Position numbers and translations under genes: made by a program
Assembly: GCA_963764305.1 (NCBI GenBank)
Contig: CAVXSD010000001.1
Span: 372,001 to 436,000, forward strand
Length of the DNA stretch: 64,000 nucleotides
Reading direction: 5' to 3'
DNA from: Bog-473 sp963764305
Lineage (GTDB): Bacteria > Actinomycetota > Acidimicrobiia > Acidimicrobiales > RAAP-2
The notes under the pieces: model-generated
The model's input: only the letters and a program-made list of their open reading frames with translations
What the model was told of the DNA's origin: nothing
Database searches by the model: none
Shown: piece after piece, positions 16,466 through 25,283 of the stretch
Numbering within the stretch: position 1 is the first letter of the stretch
Layout: every line of letters starts with the position of its first letter

Positions 16466-17359
16466 CTATGCGGGCGTGGCGGGCTCCACGTCTTGGACAA
16501 ACCTGACCTCGGGCGCCAGGACGGCGTCGGCGGCGTAGGCGCCAGGCGTCATGCCGGCGAGCGCGACGAAGTCTCGGGTCAGATGGGATTGGTCGTAGTA
16601 GCCCGCCTCCATCGCCACGTCGGCCAGCGTGCGGCCCGGGGACAATCCTCCGAGCAACGCGCGGGCGTGGTCGAAGCGCAACAGCCGTGCGTAGGCCTTC
16701 GGCGCCACCCCCAGCTGGCGCCGAAAGCGCGCCGTGACGTAGCGCCGGCTCCAGCCTGTCTCGTCCATGAGGCGCTCCACCCGGGCCCGACCCGTCGAGG
16801 CCTCGAGCTGCCGGCGCAGCCAGGCGACCTCGGGCGAGAGGGCGGGGGCATCGTCGCAGCCGAAGAAGTCGCAGCCGAAGAACTCGTCGAGCAGTTGCAG
16901 CCGCGCCTCCCAGCTAGGCGTCTCGCTCAGCCGGCCCACCAGACGGGTCCCGCGGGCACCGAGTGCCTCGTCGAGGGGGATCACTGCGTCGTTCAGGTCG
17001 CCCACGTCACCGAAGAGCGCCAGGGCCCCGGCGGGTGTCAGCTCAACCTGCACGCCGAGCTGGTGACCCCGGACGCCGGTGAGGCTCGAGCCGGACTGGT
17101 TGCCGACGACGAATGCGCCCACGGTGCGCACCGGGCCCTCGGCCTCGCCCGCGAACACCTCCATGCTGTCGCCGAAGCCCAGAATGAGAGCGACACCATG
17201 GCGGGCCATCTCACGGCGCAGGAAGCCGGAGGCCACCCACTCCTCGTAGCCGACGTAATGGCGCACGACGGCGCTGCTTTTCGCACCCCCGGCGCGCTGC
17301 ACTGTTTCGTGCACGCCCCGTTCGGACACCTGACGGGTGAGGACGAGCCCGTCCGCCAT
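16466..17359 (-). CDS. AraC-family transcriptional regulator
   Basis: This 297-residue protein has an N-terminal sensor-like region (residues 1-180, with GVRGHQLGVQVELTPAGALALFG) and the AraC DNA-binding domain at about 190-290: MDETGWSRRYVTARFRRQLG and AYARLLRFDHA, then LADVAMEAGYYDQSHLTRDF. This layout, with a DUF6597-like N-terminus, is common in actinobacteria. ATG 17359 has TGGAG just upstream. A short duplication, FFGCDFFGCD, lies near residue 175. It is followed by the VOC gene and is divergent from a PPOX-fold gene, 55 bp away; either could be its target. Confidence 0.85.
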   Translation of the reverse strand: MADGLVLTRQVSERGVHETVQRAGGAKSSAVVRHYVGYEEWVASGFLRREMARHGVALILGFGDSMEVFAGEAEGPVRTVGAFVVGNQSGSSLTGVRGHQLGVQVELTPAGALALFGDVGDLNDAVIPLDEALGARGTRLVGRLSETPSWEARLQLLDEFFGCDFFGCDDAPALSPEVAWLRRQLEASTGRARVERLMDETGWSRRYVTARFRRQLGVAPKAYARLLRFDHARALLGGLSPGRTLADVAMEAGYYDQSHLTRDFVALAGMTPGAYAADAVLAPEVRFVQDVEPATPA

Positions 17360-17414
17360 GGCTCCAGTCTTCCATGGCCGGCCGGCCCGAGCACCCTGGT
17401 GCTGGACTGGGCCC

Positions 17415-17924
17415 ATGCTCGAGACACCGGAAGAACTCACCCGGCTCCAGGTCCTGCTCGACGCCTCCATGGCGGCGGCCGGGCCTCACCTACGCGACAT
17501 CATCACGGATGATCGCCGGTTGAACGCGTGGGAGCTGACGGAGCGCCTCCAAGGCATGCGCCTCCTGGTGCTGGCAACGGTGACCGCCGACGGGCGGCCT
17601 CTGGCCGGACCGGTCGACGGCTACTTCCTGCACGGCACGTTCTGGTTCAGCTCGGGGCACGACGCCGTGCGGATACGCCACCTTGCGGCCCGTCCGGCCT
17701 GCAGCGCCACGCACCTGCCCGGCGATGAGCTCGCGGTGACCGTGCACGGGAGAGCCGAGCGCTTCGGCCTCGACGACCCCGCCTTTGGCGAGCTCCGTCA
17801 GGCCATGCTCGACGAGTACCTGCCCAAGCAGGGGCCGTCGTTCGAGGAATGGCTGGACAACGCCGGCGCCGTCGGCGTGCGCATCGTGCCGGAGAGGATG
17901 TTCACCTTCCACATGGACGACTGA
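17415..17924 (+). CDS. Pyridoxamine-5'-phosphate-oxidase-fold protein
   Basis: This 169-residue protein has the split-barrel flavin-binding fold: AWELTERLQGMRLLVLATVTADGRPLAGPVDGYFLHGTFWFSSG, then HLAARPACSATHLPGDELAVTVHGRAERFG, and the C-terminal VRIVPERMFTFHMDD. Related actinobacterial proteins bind FMN, F420 or heme; the cofactor cannot be read from the sequence. The start ATG 17415 begins the conserved part (MLETPEELTRLQ). The gene is divergent from the AraC-type regulator. Confidence 0.82.
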   Translation: MLETPEELTRLQVLLDASMAAAGPHLRDIITDDRRLNAWELTERLQGMRLLVLATVTADGRPLAGPVDGYFLHGTFWFSSGHDAVRIRHLAARPACSATHLPGDELAVTVHGRAERFGLDDPAFGELRQAMLDEYLPKQGPSFEEWLDNAGAVGVRIVPERMFTFHMDD

Positions 17925-17945
17925 GGCGCACCGAAGGAGAAGCGA

Positions 17946-17975
17946 GAAAAACGAGTCCGCCGCAGAGGTCGGCGG
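17946..17975 (-). terminator. Intrinsic terminator of rpsT
   Basis: On the minus strand, downstream of the rpsT stop, CCGCCG-N7-CGGCGG (17975-17957) is followed within a few bases by a run of five T (17951-17947). This fits a rho-independent terminator. Confidence 0.7.
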
Positions 17976-17996
17976 TGGGGGAGTCGGAGGCCGCCG

Positions 17997-18272
17997 CTAT
18001 TCGGCGGAAGCCGCCTCGATGGCGGCAACCCGCCGCACCAGGCGCGACTTGTGGTTCGCGGCCGTGTTCTTGTGGATGACGCCCCGGGCGGCCGCCTTGT
18101 CGATCCGCTTCACGGCCAGGCGCAGCGCCTCGACGCTGTCCTCGGCGCCGCTCTCGGCGGCCGTGATGGCCGACTTCGCGCGCGTGCGCAGCTCGGCCCG
18201 CACCGACTTGTTGCGAAGCCGGCGCTTCTCGTTCTGGCGGTTCCGCTTGATCTGGCTCTTGATGTTGGCCAC
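17997..18272 (-). CDS. rpsT: 30S ribosomal protein S20
   Basis: This 91-residue protein binds 16S rRNA in the small subunit. It has the typical basic N-terminus, ANIKSQIKRNRQNEKRRLRN, and the helical body VRAELRTRAKSAITAAESG...LRLAVKRIDKAAARGVIHKNTAANHKSRL. The start is GTG at 18272 with GAGG 8 nt upstream. It is transcribed alone, away from lepA, and followed by an intrinsic terminator. Confidence 0.97.
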   Translation of the reverse strand: MANIKSQIKRNRQNEKRRLRNKSVRAELRTRAKSAITAAESGAEDSVEALRLAVKRIDKAAARGVIHKNTAANHKSRLVRRVAAIEAASAE

Positions 18273-18451
18273 GTGTCGATCCTCAGTGTTCTTCGAAAGG
18301 GGCGGCGGTGGGCGGGGGCCTCACCGGTGCGGAGGACAACTGTAGCAGGTGGCGGGGCCATTTCGGCGGGCGCCGTGGGGGCAGGCCGACTCCCGAGTTC
18401 CCTGGCCGGGCGACCGGCGCCGCCTACCTGGACCGGTACGATCGACGGACT

Positions 18452-20269
18452 GTGCCGCCCCCCCTCACCGCTTCTGGACCCATAGCGGTCGAGCTCATTC
18501 GCAACTTCTCCATCATCAGCCATGTCGACCACGGCAAGTCCACCCTCTCCGACCGGATTCTCGAGATCACCAAGGCCGTAGACCCCCGTCTCATGCGGGA
18601 GCAGTACCTCGACTCCATGGACATCGAGCGGGAGCGGGGGATCACCATCAAGGCCCAGAACGTCCGGGTCGTGCACGCCGGGCACATCCTCCACCTGATC
18701 GACACCCCCGGCCATGTCGACTTCGGCTACGAGGTCTCCCGTTCGCTGGCGGCCTGCGAGGGAGCCGTGCTCCTGGTCGACGCGTCGCAGGGCATTCAAG
18801 CCCAGACGCTCGCCAACTGCTACCAGGCCATTGAGAACGACCTCGAGATCGTGCCGGTCCTCAACAAGATCGACCTGCCGGCGGCCGACCCCGTCCGCTG
18901 CGCGCTCGAGATCGAGCACGTGCTGGGACTCCCGGCCGAGTCCATCCTCCATATCTCGGCCAAGACGGGCGAGGGGGTGCCGGACCTGCTTGACGCCATC
19001 ATCGCCCGCATCCCTCCGCCCAAGGGCGACCCAGCGGCTCCCTTGCGCGCCCTGATCTTCGACTCCTCCTACGACCAGTACCGGGGCGTCGTCAGCTCAA
19101 TCCGCATCGTCGACGGCTCGCTCCCCAAAGGGGCGCGCCTCCGCTTCATGCAGGCCAACGCGGTCCACGACATCGAAGAGGTCGGTGTGCGCACCCCCGT
19201 GGCCGTCCCCGTGGCGGTGCTGGGCCCGGGCGAGGTGGGCTACCTCATCGCAGGGATCAAGGACGTGGGAGAAGCGCGCTCGGGTGAGACCGTCACCACC
19301 GCGCAGCACGGTGCCACCGAGGCGCTGGCCGGTTACCGGGATCCCAAGCCCATGGTGTTCTGCGGCCTCTACCCGGTCGACGGCGACGAGCTGCCCGACC
19401 TGCGCGATGCCCTCGACCGGCTCAAGCTCAACGACGCCAGCTTCACCTTCGAGCCCGAGTCCTCCCACGCCCTGGGCATCGGTTTCCGCTGCGGCTTCCT
19501 GGGCCTCCTGCACATGGAGATCGTGCGCGAGCGGCTGGAGCGTGAGTTCAACCTGTCCCTCATCGCCACCGCGCCGAGCGTGGAATACCGGGCCTTCCTC
19601 ACGGACGGGACGGAGCTCGACGTCGACAACCCGACGGAGCTTCCCGACGCCAGCCGCATCGACCACATCGACGAGCCGATGCTGTCGGCCACCGTCATCA
19701 CGCCGACCGAGTACACCGGCACGGTCATGGAGCTGTGCCAGACCCGGCGGGGGGAGATGACCCGGATGGAGTACCTCTCGCCCGAGCGCGTCGAGCTCGT
19801 CTACACGTTGCCCCTGGCCGAGGTCGTGATCGACTTCTTCGACCAACTGAAGAGCCGGACCAAGGGGTACGCCTCCTTGGATTACGAGCCGGAGGCCTAC
19901 GCCACCGGCAACCTGGTGCGGGTCGACATCCTGATCAACCATGCGCCCGTGGACGCCTTCTCGACGATCGTGCACAAGAGCACGGCGGACCTCTACGGGC
20001 GCAAGATGGCCGAGAAGCTCCGCGAGCTGATCCCGCGCCAGCTCTTCGACGTCCCGATCCAAGCGGCCATCGGCGGGCGCATCGTGGCCCGGGAGACGGT
20101 CAAGGCCAAGCGCAAGGACGTCCTGGCCAAGTGCTACGGAGGCGACATCAGCCGCAAGCGCAAGCTGCTCGAGAAGCAGAAGGAAGGCAAGAAGAAGATG
20201 AAGAACATCGGGCGGGTCGAAGTGCCCCAGGAGGCCTTCATCTCCGCGTTGCGCCTGGGTGATGACTGA
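18452..20269 (+). CDS. lepA: Elongation factor 4 (LepA) GTPase
   Basis: This 605-residue GTPase acts on the ribosome in back-translocation or initiation quality control. The G domain has SHVDHGKSTLSDR (P-loop), RGITIKAQ (switch I), DTPGHVDFGYEV and NKIDLP. Domain II follows, then the EF-G-like fold and the LepA-specific C-terminal domain with KLLEKQKEGKKKMKNIG. The start is placed at GTG 18452 (VPPPLTASGPIAVELIRNFSI); the open frame reaches further up, but without homology. TACGAT lies 9 nt before this GTG. The gene is divergent from rpsT and upstream of hrcA. Confidence 0.96.
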   Translation: MPPPLTASGPIAVELIRNFSIISHVDHGKSTLSDRILEITKAVDPRLMREQYLDSMDIERERGITIKAQNVRVVHAGHILHLIDTPGHVDFGYEVSRSLAACEGAVLLVDASQGIQAQTLANCYQAIENDLEIVPVLNKIDLPAADPVRCALEIEHVLGLPAESILHISAKTGEGVPDLLDAIIARIPPPKGDPAAPLRALIFDSSYDQYRGVVSSIRIVDGSLPKGARLRFMQANAVHDIEEVGVRTPVAVPVAVLGPGEVGYLIAGIKDVGEARSGETVTTAQHGATEALAGYRDPKPMVFCGLYPVDGDELPDLRDALDRLKLNDASFTFEPESSHALGIGFRCGFLGLLHMEIVRERLEREFNLSLIATAPSVEYRAFLTDGTELDVDNPTELPDASRIDHIDEPMLSATVITPTEYTGTVMELCQTRRGEMTRMEYLSPERVELVYTLPLAEVVIDFFDQLKSRTKGYASLDYEPEAYATGNLVRVDILINHAPVDAFSTIVHKSTADLYGRKMAEKLRELIPRQLFDVPIQAAIGGRIVARETVKAKRKDVLAKCYGGDISRKRKLLEKQKEGKKKMKNIGRVEVPQEAFISALRLGDD

Positions 20270-20331
20270 AACGGGCACGGCGACCGCCGTCCCCTCGCCC
20301 GCGTGTCCTGGTGCTGCCCACGGCTGTCTCC

Positions 20332-20358
20332 CTGGCACTCGGTAGACTTGAGTGCCAG
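20332..20358 (+). promoter_or_regulatory. CIRCE operator (HrcA binding site)
   Basis: The element CTGGCACTC-N9-GAGTGCCAG is a perfect 9-bp inverted repeat with the 9-bp spacer that defines CIRCE, 7 bp upstream of the hrcA ATG. The spacer contains TAGACT, a possible -10 box, so HrcA binding would block the promoter directly. Confidence 0.95.
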
Positions 20359-20365
20359 GCACGCC

Positions 20366-21439
20366 ATGACACCGCCCACTGACTCCACTCCTCTCACCGA
20401 CATTGCGGACGACGAGCGCGCCCTGCACGGCCGCCGGGCCGCCATCCTCGAGGCCGTGGTCACCGAGTACATCGGGACCGCCGAGCCGGTGGGGTCCTCC
20501 CACGTCGCCAGCGCCCCGGGTGTGCGGGTGTCCTCGGCCACCGTCCGTTCGGAGATGGTGGCGCTCGAGCGCGAGGGCTACCTCGTCCAGCCCCACACGA
20601 GTGCCGGCCGCATCCCGACCGACAAGGGCTACCGCTTCTTCGTCGATCACCTGACCGGGCCCGGAGTCCTCGGGCCCATCCAGCGCCGCCAGGTGACGCA
20701 GTTCTTCGAGCAGGTCCACGGCGAAATGGAGACGGTGCTCGAGCGGGCCTCTGGCCTGCTCTCCGAGTTGACCTCCTACGCCGCCGTGGTCGTCGGTCCC
20801 TCACACGATACGGCCACCATCCGCTCCATCCAGCTCGTCGGGCTGTCGCCGATGCACGCCCTGTTGGTCGTGGTGCTCTCCGACGGCGCAGTCGAGAAGC
20901 GGACCATCGACCTCGAGGCCGAGACCGCAGACGAGGCGCTGGCCGGCGCCGGCACGGTGCTCTCCTCCTCCCTGGTCGGGCGCACGCTCACCCAGCCCTG
21001 GGCCGTCCCGGCCAGTGGGTCGGCGCAGGTCGACCAGCTCGTCAGCGCGGCGCGCCGGGCGTTCGACTCCCTCGAGGGCGCCATGGAGTCCGATCAGGTC
21101 TTCGTGGGAGGCAACTCCCGCCTGGCCGAGTCCTTCGACGCCGTCGAGACGGTGCGCTCGGTCCTCGCCATCCTCGAACAGCAGTTGGTCGTCGTGACCC
21201 TCCTGCGGGATGTCCTCGACCGAGGGCTCTCGGTGGCCATCGGCACCGAGCACGGTTTCGAGGCGCTGTCGTCGTGTGCCGTCGTGGTAGCGCCGGTGTC
21301 CATCGACGGGCAGGACCTCGGCGCGGTCGGGCTACTCGGCCCTACCCGCATGGACTACGCGCGGGCCATGGCCGCAGCCCACGTGGTGGGCGAGCGGCTC
21401 GGGGAGCGCATCAGCGGGGGGCACGATGGCCGTCACTGA
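20366..21439 (+). CDS. hrcA: Heat-inducible transcription repressor HrcA
   Basis: This 357-residue repressor binds CIRCE and controls heat-shock genes. The N-terminal winged helix has RRAAILEAVVTEYIGTAEPVGS and VSSATVRSEMVALEREGYLVQPHTSAGRIPTDKGYR. The GAF-like and dimerisation domains follow (FVGGNSRLAE; LGAVGLLGPTRMDYARAMA). ATG 20366 follows the CIRCE element by 7 bp. It overlaps dnaJ by 14 bp, so HrcA very likely controls its own operon hrcA-dnaJ and perhaps the genes after it. Confidence 0.97.
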   Translation: MTPPTDSTPLTDIADDERALHGRRAAILEAVVTEYIGTAEPVGSSHVASAPGVRVSSATVRSEMVALEREGYLVQPHTSAGRIPTDKGYRFFVDHLTGPGVLGPIQRRQVTQFFEQVHGEMETVLERASGLLSELTSYAAVVVGPSHDTATIRSIQLVGLSPMHALLVVVLSDGAVEKRTIDLEAETADEALAGAGTVLSSSLVGRTLTQPWAVPASGSAQVDQLVSAARRAFDSLEGAMESDQVFVGGNSRLAESFDAVETVRSVLAILEQQLVVVTLLRDVLDRGLSVAIGTEHGFEALSSCAVVVAPVSIDGQDLGAVGLLGPTRMDYARAMAAAHVVGERLGERISGGHDGRH

Positions 21440-22571
21440 CGGGCTGGGCGACCTCTACGCGCTGCTCGGCGTCAGCCCCGAGGCCAGTGACGACGAGATC
21501 AAGCGGGCCTACCGCGCCCGCGCCCGCGAACTGCATCCCGACACCAACCATGGCGATCCCGCCGCCGAGGCGCGCTTCAAGGAAGTGACCGTCGCCTACG
21601 AGGTGCTGCGCGACCCCGAGCGACGGGCCCGTTACGACCGCTTCGGCCCCGAGGGTGTGTTCGGGTCGCAGGGCGCCGGCGCGGGTGGCTTCGGCTTCGA
21701 AGGTGGCCTGGGCGACATCTTCGAGGCGTTCTTCGGGCAGATGGGAGGGGCCGGCAGCCGGCGGCGCGGCCCCCAGGTCGGCGCTGACGCCGAGGTACGG
21801 CTCGGGATCGAGTTCTCCGAGGCCGTGTTCGGCAGCCGCCAGGAGATCTCCGTCCGCCTTCCGACCCTGTGCACCACCTGCGACGGCAGGGGCACCGCCC
21901 CCGGCACCGAGCCGGTCACCTGCATCGACTGCCAGGGCTCCGGCGAGTTGCGCCGGGTGCGCCAGTCGTTGCTGGGGCAGGTCGTGACGAGCGCCCCATG
22001 CACGCGCTGCAGCGGGACCGGCGAGATGATCCCGAACCCGTGCGTCGGCTGCCGCGGCGAGGGGCGCCGCATGGAGGAGAACACGTTCACCGTCGAGGTG
22101 CCCGCCGGGGTCGAGGACGGGTCCACCCTGCGCCTGGCCGACCGCGGGGCCGCCGGTCAGCGCGGCGGCCCGAGCGGATCGCTGTTCGTCCACCTGACGG
22201 TGCAACCCGACAAGCGCTTCGAGCGCCAGGGCGACAACATCCACACCACGTTGACCATCAGCATCGCCCAGGCGGCCCTGGGGACCGAGACCGACGTGGA
22301 GACCCTCGACGGGCCGCAGCACCTGACGATCGGACCGGGCACCCAGCACGGGCACATCGAGCGCATCCGCAGCCTCGGCGTGCCGCACCTCCGCGGCCGC
22401 GGCCGGGGTGACTTCTACGTGCACGTGCTGGTGGCGACGCCCACCGATCTCAGCCCGGAGCAGGATGAGCTCTTGCGGCAGTTCGCCGCGTCACGAGGTG
22501 AGGACGTCTCCGCCCCGGGTGCCCGCGGCGGTGAGGGCGTGTTCTCGCGCCTGCGCTCTGCCTTTGGCTAG
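21426..22571 (+). CDS. dnaJ: Chaperone DnaJ (Hsp40)
   Basis: This 381-residue co-chaperone stimulates DnaK. The J domain is at residues 8-75 (DLYALLGVSPEASDDEIKRAYRARA; HPD at about 38), followed by a Gly/Phe-rich linker. Four CxxCxGxG zinc motifs follow at about 150-220 (CTTCDGRG, CIDCQGSG, CTRCSGTG, CVGCRGEG), then the two beta-barrel substrate domains. It overlaps the end of hrcA and lies within the CIRCE-controlled operon. No dnaK or grpE is present, which is normal for this class of dnaJ next to hrcA. Confidence 0.97.
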   Translation: MAVTDGLGDLYALLGVSPEASDDEIKRAYRARARELHPDTNHGDPAAEARFKEVTVAYEVLRDPERRARYDRFGPEGVFGSQGAGAGGFGFEGGLGDIFEAFFGQMGGAGSRRRGPQVGADAEVRLGIEFSEAVFGSRQEISVRLPTLCTTCDGRGTAPGTEPVTCIDCQGSGELRRVRQSLLGQVVTSAPCTRCSGTGEMIPNPCVGCRGEGRRMEENTFTVEVPAGVEDGSTLRLADRGAAGQRGGPSGSLFVHLTVQPDKRFERQGDNIHTTLTISIAQAALGTETDVETLDGPQHLTIGPGTQHGHIERIRSLGVPHLRGRGRGDFYVHVLVATPTDLSPEQDELLRQFAASRGEDVSAPGARGGEGVFSRLRSAFG

Positions 22572-23328
22572 CGCCGGACCCACCTACGCCGCCGTCGCCG
22601 TGCGCGCCGCCGCCGCCGCCCAGGTCTTCGTCGACGACCCGGGCCGACCGACCGTGTCCGACGAGGACGCGCACCACCTGGGTCGCGTGCTGCGGCTGCG
22701 CGACGGCGAGGAGGTCATCGCCGCCGACGGGAACGGACACTGGGCACGTACCGCATGGCGAGGCCAGGCTGCCCTCGAGCGTCTCACGGCCGGCACGGGT
22801 GTCGGCGGCGACGGGACCGTGCAGTCCGAGCCGCGCGCCGAACCGGCGCTCACCGTGGCCTTCGCGCCGGTGAAGGGGGAACGACCCGAATGGGTCGTTC
22901 AGAAGCTGACCGAGCTGGGCATCGACCGCATCGTCCCGCTGCGCACGGAGCGCAGCGTCGTTCGCTGGTCCGGCGCCCGCGGCCAGGCGGCAGTCGAGAA
23001 GTTGCGCCGGGTGGCGCGCGAGGCGGCGGGCCAGTGCCGCCGCGTCTGGCTGCCCGAGGTCTGCGACACCCTGCCCTTCGCCGACCTGGCTGCGTTGGGT
23101 GGGCCGGGCGAGGTGGTTCTGGCCCAGCTCAGCGGGGACCGGCCGACGGTGACCCAGCGCGTGGTGGCCGTCGGGCCCGAGGGCGGGTGGAGCACCGAGG
23201 AGCTTGAGTCGGCTCTGCCCACGGTGGGGTTCGGGCTGAGCGTCCTGCGGGCCGAGACGGCGGCAGTCACCGCCGGCGCCCTCCTCGCCTCCCTGCGCAC
23301 CGGGACCGTGGCGGAGGCGGAGGAGTGA
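22564..23328 (+). CDS. rsmE: 16S rRNA (uracil-1498-N3)-methyltransferase
   Basis: RsmE methylates U1498 of 16S rRNA. The 254-residue product has the PUA-like N-terminal domain (QVFVDDPGRPTVSDEDAHHLGRVLRLRDGEEVIAADG) and the SPOUT knot with VKGERPEWVVQKLTELGIDRIVPLRTERS and the SAM loop VAVGPEGGWSTEELE...LSVLRAETAAV. The start is uncertain: TTG 22564 overlaps the dnaJ stop by 8 bp and fits the tight spacing, and GTG 22600 is an alternative. The gene is in the usual place after dnaJ. Confidence 0.92.
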   Translation: MASAGPTYAAVAVRAAAAAQVFVDDPGRPTVSDEDAHHLGRVLRLRDGEEVIAADGNGHWARTAWRGQAALERLTAGTGVGGDGTVQSEPRAEPALTVAFAPVKGERPEWVVQKLTELGIDRIVPLRTERSVVRWSGARGQAAVEKLRRVAREAAGQCRRVWLPEVCDTLPFADLAALGGPGEVVLAQLSGDRPTVTQRVVAVGPEGGWSTEELESALPTVGFGLSVLRAETAAVTAGALLASLRTGTVAEAEE

Positions 23329-23400
23329 GCCGGCCGACGAGCGACCCACTCGAGCGCCCATGGTCACCGGCGGGACCCGGGGACCGGTAAGTTCGGACCA

Positions 23401-23442
23401 GTGATCAGGCTGGCGCAGAGGCACGGCGACCCCGGGGCATGA
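23401..23442 (+). CDS. Possible 13-codon leaderless leader peptide before the HIT gene
   Basis: A GTG at 23401 begins VIRLAQRHGDPGA and stops at a TGA that overlaps the HIT start (GCATGA). TAAGTT at 23388-23393 lies 7 nt before this GTG, the spacing seen in front of other leaderless starts in this window. If used, translation of the short frame would deliver ribosomes to the HIT ATG, which has no Shine-Dalgarno of its own. It may be coincidence. Confidence 0.35.
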   Translation: MIRLAQRHGDPGA

Positions 23443-23804
23443 CGGACGCCAGCGATTGCCTCTTCTGCAAGATCGTGGCGGATGAGGTGCCGTCCGAGAC
23501 GGTGCACGAGACACCCACGACGGTGGCCTTCAACGACATCAACCCGGCCGCTCCGCTCCACGTGCTCATCGTGCCCCGTCGCCACATCGACGATGCGTCG
23601 GCGGTCACCGCCGAAGACGGGCCGGTCCTGGCCGACATGCTCATGGCGGCGCGGGCCGTCGCCGATGCCGCCGGCCTGGCGACACCGGATCGGGGCTATC
23701 GCCTCATCTTCAACGTCGGGCCCGATGCCATGAACTCGGTCCCGCATCTCCACCTCCACGTCCTGGGGGGCGAACCACTAAAGGGGCACCTTGCCATCAC
23801 ATGA
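23439..23804 (+). CDS. HIT-family (HinT-like) nucleotide hydrolase
   Basis: This 121-residue protein belongs to the histidine-triad superfamily that hydrolyses adenosine phosphoramidates and related nucleotides. It has CLFCKIVADEVPSETVHE at the start, then VLIVPRRHIDDAS, and the triad HLHLHVLGG near residue 105. It lies in the conserved run rsmE-HIT-phoH-ybeY. The gap to rsmE is 110 bp and contains a possible promoter and short leader frame. HinT-type proteins are usually cytosolic dimers. Confidence 0.93.
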   Translation: MTDASDCLFCKIVADEVPSETVHETPTTVAFNDINPAAPLHVLIVPRRHIDDASAVTAEDGPVLADMLMAARAVADAAGLATPDRGYRLIFNVGPDAMNSVPHLHLHVLGGEPLKGHLAIT

Positions 23805-23811
23805 CCGCACC

Positions 23812-24777
23812 ATGACCACGACCCTGCGCGCCGAATGCTTCGTGCCGGGGAACCACTTGATGGCCGGGCTTCTCGGGACCCGCGACGAGCACCTTCGCCA
23901 GATCGAGCAGGCCTTCCCCGCCGACCAGATCGTGGTGCAGGGCGACCGCATCTCCGTCGAGGGCCCCGACGCCGAATTGGTGGTGCGGCTCTTCGAGGAA
24001 CTGATCCTCATGGTGCAGGCCGGACGGAACCTCGACCCCTCAGCGGTGGCCCGCGCCATCGACATGGTGCGCGACGACATCCGTCCGAGCGACGTCCTGC
24101 GCTCCGAAGTGGTCCGGGCCGCCGGCGGCAAGACGGTGCGCCCCAACACGGCGGGGCAGAAGCGCTACGTCGACGCCATCTCGCAGAACATCATCACCTT
24201 CGGGATCGGGCCGGCGGGAACCGGGAAGTCCTACCTGGCGGTGGCCCAGGCGGTGCACGCCCTGCAGTCCCGGCAGGTCACGCGGATCATCTTGACCCGG
24301 CCCGCCGTCGAGGCCGGCGAGCGCCTCGGCTTCCTGCCGGGGGACCTGATGGCCAAGGTCGACCCGTACCTCCGCCCGCTCTACGACGCGCTCTACGACC
24401 TGCTCGAGCCCGAGGGCGCGCAACGCCTTCTCGACCGCGGCACCATCGAGGTCGCGCCGCTGGCCTTCATGCGGGGTCGGACGCTGAACAGTTCGTTCAT
24501 CATCCTCGACGAGGCCCAGAACACCACCCCCGAGCAGATGAAGATGTTCCTGACCCGGATCGGGTTCGGCTCCAAGTGCGTGGTCACCGGTGACGTGACC
24601 CAGATCGACGTGCCCGGCGGCCGCTCGGGACTGATTGGCCTGGAGCCGGTACTGGGCGGGATCGACGACATCACGTTCGTGCACCTCAGCCGCCGGGACG
24701 TCGTCCGCCACAAGATCGTGGCCGACATCGTCGACGCCTACGAGGTCGCAGAAGGGCGGGCGGGTTCCACGCAGTGA
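23812..24777 (+). CDS. phoH: PhoH-like ATPase
   Basis: This 321-residue PhoH/YbeZ-type P-loop ATPase is thought to act with the endoribonuclease YbeY in RNA quality control. The N-terminal region holds a KH-like part. The Walker A GPAGTGKSYLAVA lies near residue 140, Walker B is SFIILDEAQNTTPEQMKMFL, and the downstream motif is VTGDVTQIDVPGGRSGL. ATG 23812 is preferred; a TTG at 23791 overlaps the HIT gene in frame. The stop overlaps ybeY by 4 bp (GTGA), which supports joint function. Confidence 0.95.
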   Translation: MTTTLRAECFVPGNHLMAGLLGTRDEHLRQIEQAFPADQIVVQGDRISVEGPDAELVVRLFEELILMVQAGRNLDPSAVARAIDMVRDDIRPSDVLRSEVVRAAGGKTVRPNTAGQKRYVDAISQNIITFGIGPAGTGKSYLAVAQAVHALQSRQVTRIILTRPAVEAGERLGFLPGDLMAKVDPYLRPLYDALYDLLEPEGAQRLLDRGTIEVAPLAFMRGRTLNSSFIILDEAQNTTPEQMKMFLTRIGFGSKCVVTGDVTQIDVPGGRSGLIGLEPVLGGIDDITFVHLSRRDVVRHKIVADIVDAYEVAEGRAGSTQ

Positions 24778-25283
24778 CGATCGACGTCTTTGCCGCTGAC
24801 GAGCAGCAGGTTCATCAGATTGACGTCGCTCGATGGGCGGGGCTCGCACGCCAGGTGCTCCAGGCGCGCGGGGTGAAGGGCGAGACCGAGGTCTCGCTCC
24901 TCTTCGTCGACGAGGACGCCATCGCCGCGCTCAACGAGCAGTTCCTGGGTAAGACGGGTCCGACCGACGTGCTGTCGTTCCCGATCGAGGACGAGCCTGG
25001 GCCCACCGGCCGCTCACCGGATTTCGGCGGCAGTGGTCCGGGAAGCTCGGCCGAGCAGGGCGCGCTCACACTGCTCGGTGACGTGGTCATCTGCCCGGTC
25101 GTGGCGTCACGCAACGCCGTGGAGCACGAGGTGCCCTTCGAGGACGAGGTGGCGCTACTCGTCGTCCACGGGCTGTTGCACCTGCTCGGCATGGATCACG
25201 AGAACGAGGCAGAGGCGGAACGGATGGAGACTGTGGAGCAGCAGCTGCTCACGCGCTTCCACCGGGGCAGCCGAGAGGCGTGA
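24774..25283 (+). CDS. ybeY: Endoribonuclease YbeY
   Basis: This 169-residue metalloprotein is required for 16S rRNA 3'-end maturation and ribosome quality control. The zinc site is seen as HGLLHLLGMDH near residues 130-140. Upstream is LNEQFLGKTGPTDVLSFPIEDE, the family signature. A Gly/Ser-rich insertion (PTGRSPDFGGSGPGSS) sits between the two. The GTG start overlaps phoH and the stop overlaps the next gene, so all three are coupled. Confidence 0.95.
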   Translation: MTIDVFAADEQQVHQIDVARWAGLARQVLQARGVKGETEVSLLFVDEDAIAALNEQFLGKTGPTDVLSFPIEDEPGPTGRSPDFGGSGPGSSAEQGALTLLGDVVICPVVASRNAVEHEVPFEDEVALLVVHGLLHLLGMDHENEAEAERMETVEQQLLTRFHRGSREA

